Positions 16,954 through 23,417 of a stretch of 50,108 bases of DNA are shown piece by piece (the first letter of the stretch is position 1; each line of letters opens with the position of its first letter). The DNA comes from Pirellulales bacterium (GTDB lineage: Bacteria; Planctomycetota; Planctomycetia; Pirellulales; JADZDJ01): positions 1-50,108 of the forward strand of contig DATJYL010000236.1 in the NCBI GenBank assembly GCA_035499655.1. Direction: 5' to 3'. The notes below the pieces were generated by a model. That model made no database searches, had not been told where the DNA came from, and worked only from the letters and a program-made list of their open reading frames with translations. The translations under genes and the position numbers were made by a program.

Positions 16954-16982
16954 TTGACTTGCGCTATATAATTTTATATAGA
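16954..16982 (+). promoter_or_regulatory. Promoter with palindromic operator of the toxin-antitoxin pair
   Basis: TTGACT (16954-16959), a 17-bp spacer, then TATAGA (16977-16982). A perfect 18-bp palindrome, CTATATAATTTTATATAG (16964-16981), fills the spacer and -10 box. This is the expected arrangement for autorepression by the XRE antitoxin encoded downstream. Confidence 0.75.
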
Positions 16983-17028
16983 ATAACTGTGGGGCAGGTA
17001 CCTACAGGCCCGATATAAGGAATCGGTG

Positions 17029-17472
17029 ATGACAATAAGGCATGACGCATCGCACAAATTAAATTCTCCAAAGTACCTGGTGGTGGCAGTTGGCCCAGCA
17101 AAAATCGAAGGCAGAAAAATCCTAACGCCAGTTCAATACGCACACATGGTAGCGATTGAAAAAAGACTCGAAGATTGGGGCAATCGTGACGAATTGGCTG
17201 ACTTGGATATTGAAAAAGTTACGAATCAAATCTGGGAATTGAAAGAAAAAGGTGGGCCGCTCCACAAGAAGAACATTCGAGTTTATTTTTCCGTATTGGA
17301 AGAGAGCCGTGAGGTTGTCGTTTTGAAAACCTACAAAAAGGAGCAAGATGGACAAGTTTCTAGGCATGTTTTGATTAGCGCTGAAGATCGGCTTGATGAT
17401 TACGAGGCCGGGCTATTAAACGCCGGGAAATCCGTTCACATACCGACCGCAGTGCCAAAAAACGCCCGCTAG
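17029..17472 (+). CDS. RelE/HigB-like toxin (element A cargo)
   Basis: A 147-residue protein whose central part fits the RelE/ParE/HigB (Gp49-like) toxin fold. Residues about 65-105 contain IWELKEKGGPLHKKNIRVYF followed by SVLEESREVVVLKTYKKEQD, which parallels the core strands and the K/R-rich catalytic region of ribosome-dependent mRNA interferases. The N-terminal 50 residues (KYLVVAVGPAKIEGRKILTP) are an extension. ATG 17029 follows ataagg at suitable distance; a GTG at 17026 is an alternative. The XRE antitoxin gene starts 40 bp downstream, giving the toxin-first order of HigBA-type pairs. The likely role is maintenance of the element; toxicity is not provable from sequence. Confidence 0.68.
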   Translation: MTIRHDASHKLNSPKYLVVAVGPAKIEGRKILTPVQYAHMVAIEKRLEDWGNRDELADLDIEKVTNQIWELKEKGGPLHKKNIRVYFSVLEESREVVVLKTYKKEQDGQVSRHVLISAEDRLDDYEAGLLNAGKSVHIPTAVPKNAR

Positions 17473-17512
17473 GATCGACCATCGCAACCCAATCGCTTCG
17501 GAGGACTAACAC

Positions 17513-17980
17513 ATGTCATTAACAGTGAGCAACGACAGGAAGCGCAAGCTCACAAAAGAGGAGGAATCCTTACTGAATTTACTGGAAAGGTTGCCCTTGA
17601 AAAAACAGGAGCGACTATTGGAACTTTCCAGGCTATTCAAAGATGCGTGCGACGATGCTGAGAAGTGCGAAATTCGCGAAACTATGGCTGAGGTTATATT
17701 CCGTGCTCGGCCATTAACCGCTTCGCCAGTCGATGATGACGTAACAAAAGTCGAGATCGACAAACTTTCTAATCATCGCCGTTATGTAGCTAAGCAGATC
17801 AAAAAACTCAGAGTCAAGTCAGGAATGACGCAAGGGCAATTGGCAAAAAAAGCCAAACTGCCTCAGCCGCATATTGCCCGACTTGAATCGGGGTACCATG
17901 CGCCGACGTATAAGACAATAGAAAGGATCGCTGGTGCTTTGGGAGTAGAACCAGGAATAATTGATCCAGCCTATGATTGA
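17513..17980 (+). CDS. XRE-family antitoxin (HigA-like)
   Basis: A 155-residue protein with a C-terminal Cro/CI helix-turn-helix at about residues 95-150 (IKKLRVKSGMTQGQLAKKAK, then LPQPHIARLESGYHAPTYKT and IERIAGALGVEPGIID). The N-terminal 90 residues are a charged helical domain (LTKEEESLLNLLERLPLKKQ) that could bind the toxin. The start ATG 17513 has a strong ggagg site 8 bases upstream. It is the second gene of the pair and would both neutralise the toxin and bind the 16964-16981 palindrome. The stop lies 52 bp before the tRNA-like RNA. Confidence 0.85.
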   Translation: MSLTVSNDRKRKLTKEEESLLNLLERLPLKKQERLLELSRLFKDACDDAEKCEIRETMAEVIFRARPLTASPVDDDVTKVEIDKLSNHRRYVAKQIKKLRVKSGMTQGQLAKKAKLPQPHIARLESGYHAPTYKTIERIAGALGVEPGIIDPAYD

Positions 17981-18031
17981 TTCAGCAACATATCTGTTTT
18001 TTCCAAGTGACGGGCCGTTCTCTGAGTTTAC

Positions 18032-18121
18032 GGAGAGCGGCCCGCGCTTTGGAAGTGCAGCGACTTTATAACTCGCCTGTGGAACGGTTCGCGCCGTGGG
18101 GTTCGATTCCCACCCTCTCCG
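18032..18121 (+). ncRNA. tRNA-Ser-like (allo-tRNA-like) RNA of element A, anticodon UAU
   Basis: A 90-nt class-II tRNA-like fold. Acceptor: GGAGAG (18032-18037) pairs with CTCTCC (18115-18120). It can be lengthened by two more pairs if C18038 bulges, or read as 9 positions with two mismatches. The discriminator is G18121, as in tRNA-Ser. D arm: GCGC/GTGC with a GG-containing loop. Anticodon arm: 18060-18076, loop TTTATAA, anticodon TAT with U33 and A37; the closing pair is C·C. Variable arm: ACGG/CCGT (18084-18097). T arm: only 3 bp GGG/CCC with loop TTCGATT. CCA is not encoded, as in the host tRNA-Thr here. Element B carries a homologue with compensatory changes in the anticodon stem. A bona fide tRNA reading AUA, or a regulatory tRNA mimic, are both possible. 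Confidence 0.72.
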
Positions 18122-18126
18122 CTAGC

Positions 18127-18312
18127 CTATTGCTGGCGTTTGGCTGCCCGGCTGAGGCAGCCCCTAACCCACTCAGATAGCGAAAGTCGCGCCTTATCGG
18201 CTGCCCGTTGATATAAGGCCCGTTCCGCGTCTGTCATGCGTATAGGCACGATTTTGGCCGGCTCCCCGCTGGGGTCACGGGCTGGCCTGCCCGGTTCGCG
18301 TTTGGTTTCCAT
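18127..18312 (-). CDS. Small ribbon-helix-helix-like protein (element A)
   Basis: A 61-residue basic protein. After a Lys/Arg/Pro-rich start (METKREPGRPARDPSGEPAK) comes a strand (IVPIRMT) and two helices (DAERALYQRAADKARL, SLSEWVRGCLSRAAKR), the layout of ribbon-helix-helix proteins of the CopG/Arc or MobC type. It is divergent from the transposase across a 204-bp spacer holding the transposase promoter, so it probably regulates that promoter and its own. Its stop is 5 bp from the 3' end of the convergent tRNA-like RNA. Element B has the same gene in the same place (23134-23322), with a different N-terminus but a similar size and helix plan. Confidence 0.72.
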   Translation of the reverse strand: METKREPGRPARDPSGEPAKIVPIRMTDAERALYQRAADKARLSLSEWVRGCLSRAAKRQQ

Positions 18313-18358
18313 GCCAATAACGTAATACGAAATTCTTTGAAAATCAAGTGCAAAGTTA

Positions 18359-18387
18359 TTGACAGAAACCCGATAGTTTCGTATATA
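18359..18387 (+). promoter_or_regulatory. Transposase promoter, element A
   Basis: TTGACA (18359-18364), 17-bp spacer, TATATA (18382-18387): a near-consensus sigma70 promoter pointing at the transposase. The sequence GAAAATCAAG occurs about 10 bases upstream (18339-18348) and also about 10 bases upstream of the matching promoter in element B, which makes it a candidate regulator site. Confidence 0.75.
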
Positions 18388-18407
18388 CGTAAATAGAGCA
18401 AATGAAA

Positions 18408-18494
18408 CCCCGGTCTTGCTGATAACAAGGCCGGGGGAACGAAACTAGGCTTTCGCCCAATCTCGCCTGAGAAACCTGATTGTAAGCGAAGGCC
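18408..18494 (+). ncRNA. Conserved two-hairpin leader RNA before the transposase (element A)
   Basis: Hairpin 1 (18408-18436): CCCCGG and CTTG pair with CAAG and CCGGGG, with a T·G at the joint. Hairpin 2 (18448-18494): GGCTTTCGC pairs with GCGAAGGCC, then CAATC with GATTG, around a 15-nt loop containing CGCCTGAGAAA. The tail GGCCGCAACGAAA leads to the ATG. Element B has the same two hairpins, the same loop size and related loop and tail sequences, but different stem sequences. The role could be translational control of the transposase or binding of a factor; nothing in the sequence decides between these. Confidence 0.7.
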
Positions 18495-18516
18495 GCAACG
18501 AAAGAAAGCAGCGGCC

Positions 18517-19476
18517 ATGATACGGATAACCTGCCAGCACGAAACCCGGAAGAAACACGGCAAGGATCGTAAGGGCAATCAGCGGTGGAAGTGCTGCCTC
18601 TGCGGCGCAACGATTACGTCCGCCGAACACCGCCGGCCACTCGGCGATATGCGGATTGACCTGGACGATGCCTGCCGCGTGTTGTCGATGCTCTTGGAAG
18701 GAATGAGCATTCGCGGTTGCTCGCGGCTAACCGGCATCAAAGCCAACACCATTTGCGACTTGATTCTACTCGTCGGCGAAAACTGCGAAAAGTTTCTCCG
18801 CGCCAACGTCAAGAATGTTGCCGCCGATCAAATCGAATTGGACGAAATTTGGGATTTCGTCGGAATGAAACACCGCACGAAAGAGCGCAAGGGATATATT
18901 AGCGAAGATGGCGATGCGTGGACGTGGCTGGCCATCGACGTTAAGAGCAAGCTGATTTTGTCGCATACGGTCGGCGGACGCGATGAATACACTTGCAACC
19001 GATTCTTGCAACAGTTGAACGGCGCTACGGCCGGCCCCTGCCAAGTGACAAGCGATGGCTTGCGAACCTACACAAACAGTGTGCCATTTTTCATGGGCAG
19101 CCGTTGCTCGTTCGCTCAATTGGTCAAAACGTATTCCAGCACGCAGACCGAAACACGTTACAGCCCGGCCACGATAATAAGCGCCGAAAAGCATCCAGTG
19201 TTCGGCAATCCAGACCCAAACAAAATCAGTACTTCGCGGTCGGAACGTTTGAATTTGTCGGTTCGGATGCACTGCCGTCGCTACACACGATTGACGAACG
19301 CTCACAGCAAAACGCATCGGCATCATGCCGCGATGACTTCGCTTTTCGTGGCGTGGTACAATTACTGCCGTTGCAACTCGGCGTGCGGCAAAAAAACGAC
19401 GCCTGCGATGAAAGCAGCCCTGGCCGACAAGGTCTGGAGCGTGAAAGAATTGCTGGAGCTGGCGGCGGGGGCTTAG
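18517..19476 (+). CDS. IS1-family DDE transposase (element A)
   Basis: A 319-residue single-frame transposase. Residues 1-45 form an InsA-like zinc finger (C6, H8, C26, C29). Residues 46-100 form the HTH (MSIRGCSRLTGIKANTICDL). The catalytic domain gives D109 (LDEIWDFV), D180 (TSDGLRTY) and E243 (SERLNLSVR), followed by the IS1 signature RRYTRLTNAHS. E. coli IS1 makes its transposase by frameshifting, but here InsA and InsB parts are fused. It would cut and join the 26-bp ends and make the 8-bp target duplication seen. It is about 60% identical to the element B enzyme by eye. Codons 2 and 4 are ATA, and codons 220-221 are a tandem ATA-ATA shared with element B. Intact, so possibly active. Confidence 0.93.
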   Translation: MIRITCQHETRKKHGKDRKGNQRWKCCLCGATITSAEHRRPLGDMRIDLDDACRVLSMLLEGMSIRGCSRLTGIKANTICDLILLVGENCEKFLRANVKNVAADQIELDEIWDFVGMKHRTKERKGYISEDGDAWTWLAIDVKSKLILSHTVGGRDEYTCNRFLQQLNGATAGPCQVTSDGLRTYTNSVPFFMGSRCSFAQLVKTYSSTQTETRYSPATIISAEKHPVFGNPDPNKISTSRSERLNLSVRMHCRRYTRLTNAHSKTHRHHAAMTSLFVAWYNYCRCNSACGKKTTPAMKAALADKVWSVKELLELAAGA

Positions 19477-19830
19477 TGCGAACTGGACGTTCAGAGTCCG
19501 CGTAGACAGTGGTTAGGGGGAGATTTCTTCTGCGAACCAAAGCAATGGATGACAGATGATAAATCTGTGACCACTATAGGGTTTGTAGGGGCATGAGACT
19601 TGCAATCTCCTTAAATTGCCAAATCTCATACAACCAAAAGCTTGACGCTAATTTACCTAACAGCTATGATGCCAATGGGTTACGAATCGGTATTCGTTTT
19701 TAAGCAATCGCAGGTGTATAATACTTCCTCTTTTTTTCGATCAATTTAACAGCGCGAAGGACGCCACACGACCATCACTAATCGGCGCATGCAGGGAAGC
19801 GAAGCGCAGTCTCAAAAAGTGAGGCCGACC
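19477..19830. other. Intergenic region, element A
   Basis: About 350 bp without a convincing gene. It contains a TATAAT -10 box at 19717-19722 with a poor -35, probably the promoter of the downstream 84-residue protein/retropepsin pair, and a T-rich run at 19729-19737. Confidence 0.5.
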
Positions 19831-20085
19831 ATGGCAACGACAGAACACCTGAAAACAGAACTTGAAACGTACGAAAACAATCGCCAAAAACTAATGGTCA
19901 ATGGCGTGGGCAGGTACGTTCTAATCCAAGGTTCCAGCATCTTGGGAATCTGGTCATCCTACGAGGATGCGCTTAAAGCCGGTTATGAAAAATGCGGTGT
20001 TGATGGTAAATTTCTTGTGAAGCAAATTCAGGGGCCAGTTGATGGCATCCAGTTTTTCACAAGAGATTTCGCATGCCCAGTGTAA
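19831..20085 (+). CDS. Small protein paired with retropepsin-like protease (element A cargo)
   Basis: An 84-residue soluble protein starting at ATG 19831 (gagg site 6 bases upstream). It has an N-terminal helix (HLKTELETYENNRQKLM), then an alpha/beta segment (GVGRYVLIQGSSILGIWSSY, EDALKAGYEKCG) and FLVKQIQG. I recall similar small proteins next to retropepsin-like genes in many bacterial genomes, but cannot name the family with certainty. Its stop overlaps the protease start by 13 bases, so the two are translationally coupled and probably act together. Function unknown. Confidence 0.7.
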   Translation: MATTEHLKTELETYENNRQKLMVNGVGRYVLIQGSSILGIWSSYEDALKAGYEKCGVDGKFLVKQIQGPVDGIQFFTRDFACPV

Positions 20086-20513
20086 CCGCTACAATTACTT
20101 CAACAGGGCCTGTTGTTCGTTTAGCTGTCTTAGTTAGCGTTCCGAAGGCAGACGCGCTTAGAGCTGCGGGTCGTCCAGTTCCCGTTCCTGTGGTTATAGA
20201 CGGTCTATTAGACACTGGCGCATCAGGAACCTGCATTGACCCATCGACAATCAGCCAGCTAGGACTCACTCCCACTGGCTCTGTTCCAATAATAACTCCA
20301 TCGACCGGGACAACGCCGCACATTTGCGATCAATACGATGTTGCGATTGCATTGCTTTTAGGTGCTGGAGGAGTTCACATCATTGACACGTTGCCGGTAA
20401 TTGCGTCCCCTCTTGCGCACCAAGGACACTCAGCTTTAATTGGGCGTGACATTCTTTCGCGTGCAATCTTGATTTACAACGGCCACGAAAGCCACCTGAC
20501 GTTGTGCTTTTAG
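20073..20513 (+). CDS. Retropepsin-like aspartic protease (element A cargo)
   Basis: A 146-residue single-domain aspartyl protease. The catalytic motif is VIDGLLDTGASGTCID (D-T-G at about residues 48-50). A flap-like region follows, and the second conserved block is SALIGRDILSRAILIYNG near residue 125. Single-domain retropepsins work as homodimers and cut proteins. Bacterial versions occur as two-gene units with a small partner, as here (19831-20085). It also contains an ATA-ATA codon pair (P-I-I-T region). The substrate may be the partner or a host protein; unknown. No signal peptide, so cytoplasmic. Confidence 0.82.
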   Translation: MPSVTATITSTGPVVRLAVLVSVPKADALRAAGRPVPVPVVIDGLLDTGASGTCIDPSTISQLGLTPTGSVPIITPSTGTTPHICDQYDVAIALLLGAGGVHIIDTLPVIASPLAHQGHSALIGRDILSRAILIYNGHESHLTLCF

Positions 20514-20563
20514 TGGACGCATCAGCGGGGCTTTTTCTTTGCGCCCGTGGTAGAATGCCGTGC

Positions 20564-20656
20564 ATGAAACCCGGCGCTTGGATAATGCTGATTGCCTTAC
20601 TCTGCGGGCTCTTGTTTGCCCCTTACTTATACATTCGCCGTCGCCCACGGCTGTAA
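20564..20656 (+). CDS. Possible 30-residue membrane peptide (element A)
   Basis: A short frame beginning MKPGAW, with one hydrophobic helix (IMLIALLCGLLFAPYLYI) and a basic end (RRRPRL). It follows the protease gene by 50 bp and lies just inside the right terminus. Only a weak ribosome site is visible. The shape resembles small membrane peptides of type I toxins, but no antitoxin RNA is evident. It may also be chance. Confidence 0.35.
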   Translation: MKPGAWIMLIALLCGLLFAPYLYIRRRPRL

Positions 20657-20702
20657 AATCAAAAATAATTTCAACCCCTAGCCGCTACCGGCCTTCCGTC
20701 CC

Positions 20703-20728
20703 CTGTGTTGTTCTGGCGGTACAGTGCC
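20703..20728. repeat. Element A right terminal inverted repeat
   Basis: Inverted match to 15949-15974. The outer 11 bases (20718-20728) are identical. The second copy of the target duplication TGGCCCAG follows at 20729-20736. Confidence 0.92.
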
Positions 20729-20736
20729 TGGCCCAG

Positions 20737-22050
20737 CCGCCGGTGATGCGAGCTACGCTGCTAGTGTGGATTGTGTGCATAGGCATGTGGCTGGGGCGAA
20801 CGCGCATTGGCCTAAACAGCTTGGCGTTGGCGGGATTGGTGGTGCTGGCGATCAATCCGGCGGGATTGTTTCATGCGGGGGTGCAGTTGTCGTTTTTGTC
20901 GGTGGCGGTTTTGATTTGCGGCGGAGAGCGAATGTTTGGCGTGCGGCCGAGCGATCCGCTGGATCGGCTGATCGCCACGACTCGTCCGTGGCCGGAGCGG
21001 ATGGTGCGCCGCGGCGTGGGGCATGTGTTCGAATTGTTTGTGTTGGGGGCGCTGTTGTGGGTGGCCGTTACGCCGCTGGTGATGGCGCGGTTTCATTTGT
21101 TCGCCCCGGCGGCGCTGGTGCTGAATGTGCTGTTGCTTCCCGTGGTGGTGGTGGCCATGTTGTCGGGATTTGGCGTGCTTTTGTTTGGGTGGTGGCTGAC
21201 GCCGGCGGCCACAGTTTTTGCGTGGGCGTGCAACTTCAGCTTGAATGTGCTGGAATCGACGGTGAAGTGGTTTGCCCACTTGCCCGGCGGACGGTTTTGG
21301 GTGGCCGGGCCAAGCCCGTGGTGGTTGGCGGTGTTTTACCTGGGCGTGGCTGCCGTGGTGCTGTTGCCGCAGTGGCTGCCACCGCTGCGGTGGCGCGCGG
21401 CGCTGTTGGCCGGGTTGTGCGGCGTGGGCTTGATTGGCGCGCTGCCTGCCCGGGCAGATCATCACACGTTGCGCTGCGAATTTATTGCCGTTGGACACGG
21501 CGGCGGCGAATTGTTGGAACTGCCTGATGGCAAAACGTTGTTGTTCGACGCTGGCCGGATGGGCGCGCCCGTGGGGGGAGCGCGATCGATCAGCGCGTTT
21601 TTGTGGTGGCGGGGGATTACGCACTTGGATGCGGTGGTTCTGTCGCATGCCGATACCGATCATTACAATTCGCTGCCAGAATTGTTGCAGCGGTTTTCGG
21701 TGGGAGTGGTGTACGTATCGCCGGTGATGTTTCGCGAAAAATCGAAGGCGTTGCACGTTTTGAAAGACAGCATCGAAGAGTCGGGGACGCCGCTGAAATC
21801 GATCTATGCGGGCGACCGGTTAAAATTGGACGACGGCGTAACCATCGACGTGCTGCATCCGCCGCCGGGCGGTGTGGTTGGAAACGACAACGCCAACTGC
21901 CTGACGCTGGCGATAGAATACAGTGGGAGGCGGATATTGTTTACCGGTGATTTAGCGCCGCCCGGCATGGATATGGTGATGAACGGCGAGCCGTTTCATT
22001 GCGATGTTTTGCAAGCACCTCATCACGGCAGCGCGTATTCGGAGCCGGAA
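20737..22050 (+). pseudogene. comEC: comEC, middle fragment (between elements A and B)
   Basis: This continues the ComEC frame directly from codon 353. It carries the rest of the competence domain membrane helices (ATLLVWIVCIGMWLGRTRIG, LVVLAINPAGLFHAGVQLSF) and most of the C-terminal metallo-beta-lactamase-like domain (HADTDHYNSLP, ILFTGDLAPPG and HHGSAYSEPE). There are no stops or frameshifts in 438 codons, so the insertions are probably recent. It ends at the target duplication AGCCGGAA (22043-22050). An upstream in-frame extension into element A (from 20560) could give an artificial start, but the product would lack the N-terminal half. Confidence 0.95.
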
Positions 22051-22075
22051 GGTACTGGTAAACGAACGTGTGGGA
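22051..22075. repeat. Element B left terminal inverted repeat
   Basis: A perfect 25-bp inverted copy of 26290-26314. Target duplication AGCCGGAA lies immediately outside at 22043-22050. Confidence 0.95.
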
Positions 22076-22162
22076 AAAATAAATTCCCGCCGGTCGTGTA
22101 AACAGTGCCTTCCTGGAAATGCTGATACGTGACGGGCAACCAAATTACAACCCAGAAATAGG

Positions 22163-22882
22163 CTACGGACCTCCCGCTTCAAGAATTCCGACGGAGATTA
22201 TTGCATACTCTTTGTCTGGCATCGCCTTATTAAAGCGATTTAGAAGTTCATCTACTGTTTTGACGTTTTCGTCTACAGCTATAAGTTCTGGATATTTATC
22301 GGTAATTATTTGCGGTATATGTCCGGTAGTTCTTAGGACCTGCGCTAGTTGTTTAATGGCCGGAGTTTCTTTCTTGGCCAAGATTGCAATGCCTTTGTGT
22401 TGTGCAGACTCAAAGACTATCGGCGGTGAACGCACGGCTGTTTTGGATTCCCAGGTCGCTCTGTTTAGAACATTTGCATATTGCCAACTGATGCTCGGAA
22501 ATCTGGGTGCGGCAATATCAAGTGCGATTGGAAATTGTTTTCCTAGTTCGCGCAGGGCAGGAACCAATTCATCGAATTGGTCCGTTGTAATAATGCCTTG
22601 GTTGGAAACGTATTCCTTTCCTGATTCAGCCATTGCTTTCAAAGCGGACTGCAACTCCTCGATTCGTTTTGCAGAGGTACTTTCAACCGTTTCAGCGCGA
22701 CTTCTAAGGGTTACTATCTCTTGTTTGTTCGCTGCTGCTATCGCACTTCGGTGCCTCTCCTCGAATATCCCGCAAACTACTTCAAGCACAATTCCGCCCA
22801 GTACAGCAAAACCGCCAATGAGTACAAATACGTGCCAAAAATTAGCCCACCATTCGGCATTTGCAATTGCGGAAGCGTCCAT
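22163..22882 (-). CDS. Membrane-anchored coiled-coil protein (element B cargo)
   Basis: A 239-residue protein of unknown function. ATG 22882 is preferred, because a gaggg site lies 7 bases upstream; the frame is open to 22993. One membrane helix lies at residues about 15-40 (VFVLIGGFAVLGGIVLEVVC). It is followed by a coiled coil (KQEIVTLRSRAETVESTSAK, RIEELQSALKAMAES) and a C-terminal alpha/beta domain of about 130 residues (PIVFESAQHKGIAILAKKET, IKQLAQVLRTTGHIPQIITD). That domain has alternating strands and helices reminiscent of a receiver- or sirtuin/TIR-like fold, but I see no diagnostic motif. It reads out toward the left terminus and is not present in element A. Confidence 0.65.
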   Translation of the reverse strand: MDASAIANAEWWANFWHVFVLIGGFAVLGGIVLEVVCGIFEERHRSAIAAANKQEIVTLRSRAETVESTSAKRIEELQSALKAMAESGKEYVSNQGIITTDQFDELVPALRELGKQFPIALDIAAPRFPSISWQYANVLNRATWESKTAVRSPPIVFESAQHKGIAILAKKETPAIKQLAQVLRTTGHIPQIITDKYPELIAVDENVKTVDELLNRFNKAMPDKEYAIISVGILEAGGP

Positions 22883-23043
22883 AGACTTGCCCTCAAGCGA
22901 TGTCGAAAAGATTTCATTCGGGCTAGTAGCATTGTGGCTGCTACTGCGCCAACGCAGACGCCGGTACAGGCGATAAATAGCGTTTCCTAGCATGGCGCGA
23001 ACCTGCCCATTGATTTGCTCTCTTAATCGCTCTGTACTTTTAT

Positions 23044-23132
23044 GGAGAGCGACGCGCGCCTTGGTGGCGCAGCAGCTTTATACCCTGCCGGAGCGGTCGT
23101 AACAACGATGGGATCGAAACCCTTGCTCTCCG
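23044..23132 (+). ncRNA. tRNA-Ser-like (allo-tRNA-like, 9/3) RNA of element B, anticodon UAU
   Basis: An 89-nt class-II tRNA-like fold. The acceptor has 9 consecutive pairs: GGAGAGCGA (23044-23052) with TTGCTCTCC (23123-23131), including one G·T. The T stem is only 3 bp, GGG (23110-23112) with CCC (23120-23122), loop ATCGAAA. Together these give a 12-bp branch as 9/3 instead of 7/5. D arm GCGC/GCGC with a GG loop. Anticodon arm 23072-23088, loop TTTATAC, anticodon TAT, with a C·C closing pair as in element A. Variable arm of five pairs (23096-23100/23105-23109). Discriminator G23132. 9/3 and 8/4 Ser-like 'allo-tRNAs' have been described; this fits from memory. Its 3' end is 1 bp from the stop of the convergent RHH gene. 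Confidence 0.78.
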
Positions 23133-23133
23133 C

Positions 23134-23322
23134 TTAGCCGCGCCGTTGTGCGGCCTTTAGAAGCACCGTACGCGCCCATAAGCGGGCCTCAGTTGCGTCT
23201 AGTAGTTGCTTTTCGTCCAGAGTTAGCTTGACGGAAAACACTTGATCCCGCCGCTCCGAGGCGTCTTTAGGCTTGCGCCCGGCCCCTTCCCGTTTACCGC
23301 CGTGTTGTGGTTGTTTTGCCAT
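23134..23322 (-). CDS. Small RHH-like protein (element B)
   Basis: A 62-residue basic protein. The N-terminus (GGKREGAGRKPKD) is an AT-hook-like Gly/Arg/Lys stretch common in small DNA-binding proteins of mobile elements. It is followed by a strand (QVFSVKLT) and helices (LDEKQLLDATEARLWART, VLLKAAQRR) compatible with a ribbon-helix-helix fold. It is divergent from the transposase by 210 bp. It sits in exactly the position of the element A gene at 18127-18312, although sequence similarity is low. Probably represses the transposase promoter; this is inferred from position. Confidence 0.7.
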   Translation of the reverse strand: MAKQPQHGGKREGAGRKPKDASERRDQVFSVKLTLDEKQLLDATEARLWARTVLLKAAQRRG

Positions 23323-23367
23323 GCCCAGATTATTTGAAAAAAGTTTCCGAAAATCAAGCCCAATCTA

Positions 23368-23395
23368 TTGCAATCCCTTTTGATTTTGGTATACT
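23368..23395 (+). promoter_or_regulatory. Transposase promoter, element B
   Basis: TTGCAA (23368-23373), 16-bp spacer, TATACT (23390-23395). GAAAATCAAG (about 23349-23358) lies just upstream, as in element A. Confidence 0.65.
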
Positions 23396-23417
23396 GAAAT
23401 CAAGTGAGAAACAAAAA

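Larger units (their letters stand above)
15949..20728 (+). mobile_element. Element A: 4780-bp IS1-family transposon with tRNA-like RNA, TA pair and retropepsin cargo
   Basis: The ends are an imperfect 26-bp inverted repeat (first 11 bp identical: GGCACTGTACC at 15949-15959, GGTACAGTGCC at 20718-20728). It is flanked by a perfect 8-bp duplication, TGGCCCAG (15941-15948 and 20729-20736), a length normal for IS1-family insertion. The insertion splits comEC. Contents, left to right: a double-winged-helix protein (+), a Myb-like HTH protein (-), a RelE/HigB-like toxin and XRE antitoxin (+), a tRNA-like RNA (+), an RHH-like protein (-), a two-hairpin leader and IS1-family transposase (+), an 84-residue protein, a retropepsin-like protease and a small membrane peptide (+). 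The element is AT-richer than its host and uses ATA codons freely. With one transposase and large cargo it behaves as a unit transposon, not a minimal IS. Confidence 0.95.

Noticed and set aside
20812-21756. A 314-codon minus-strand frame opposite the middle comEC fragment
   Set aside because: Arg/Gln/His-rich low-complexity translation with no domain; the opposite strand is a well conserved ComEC region.
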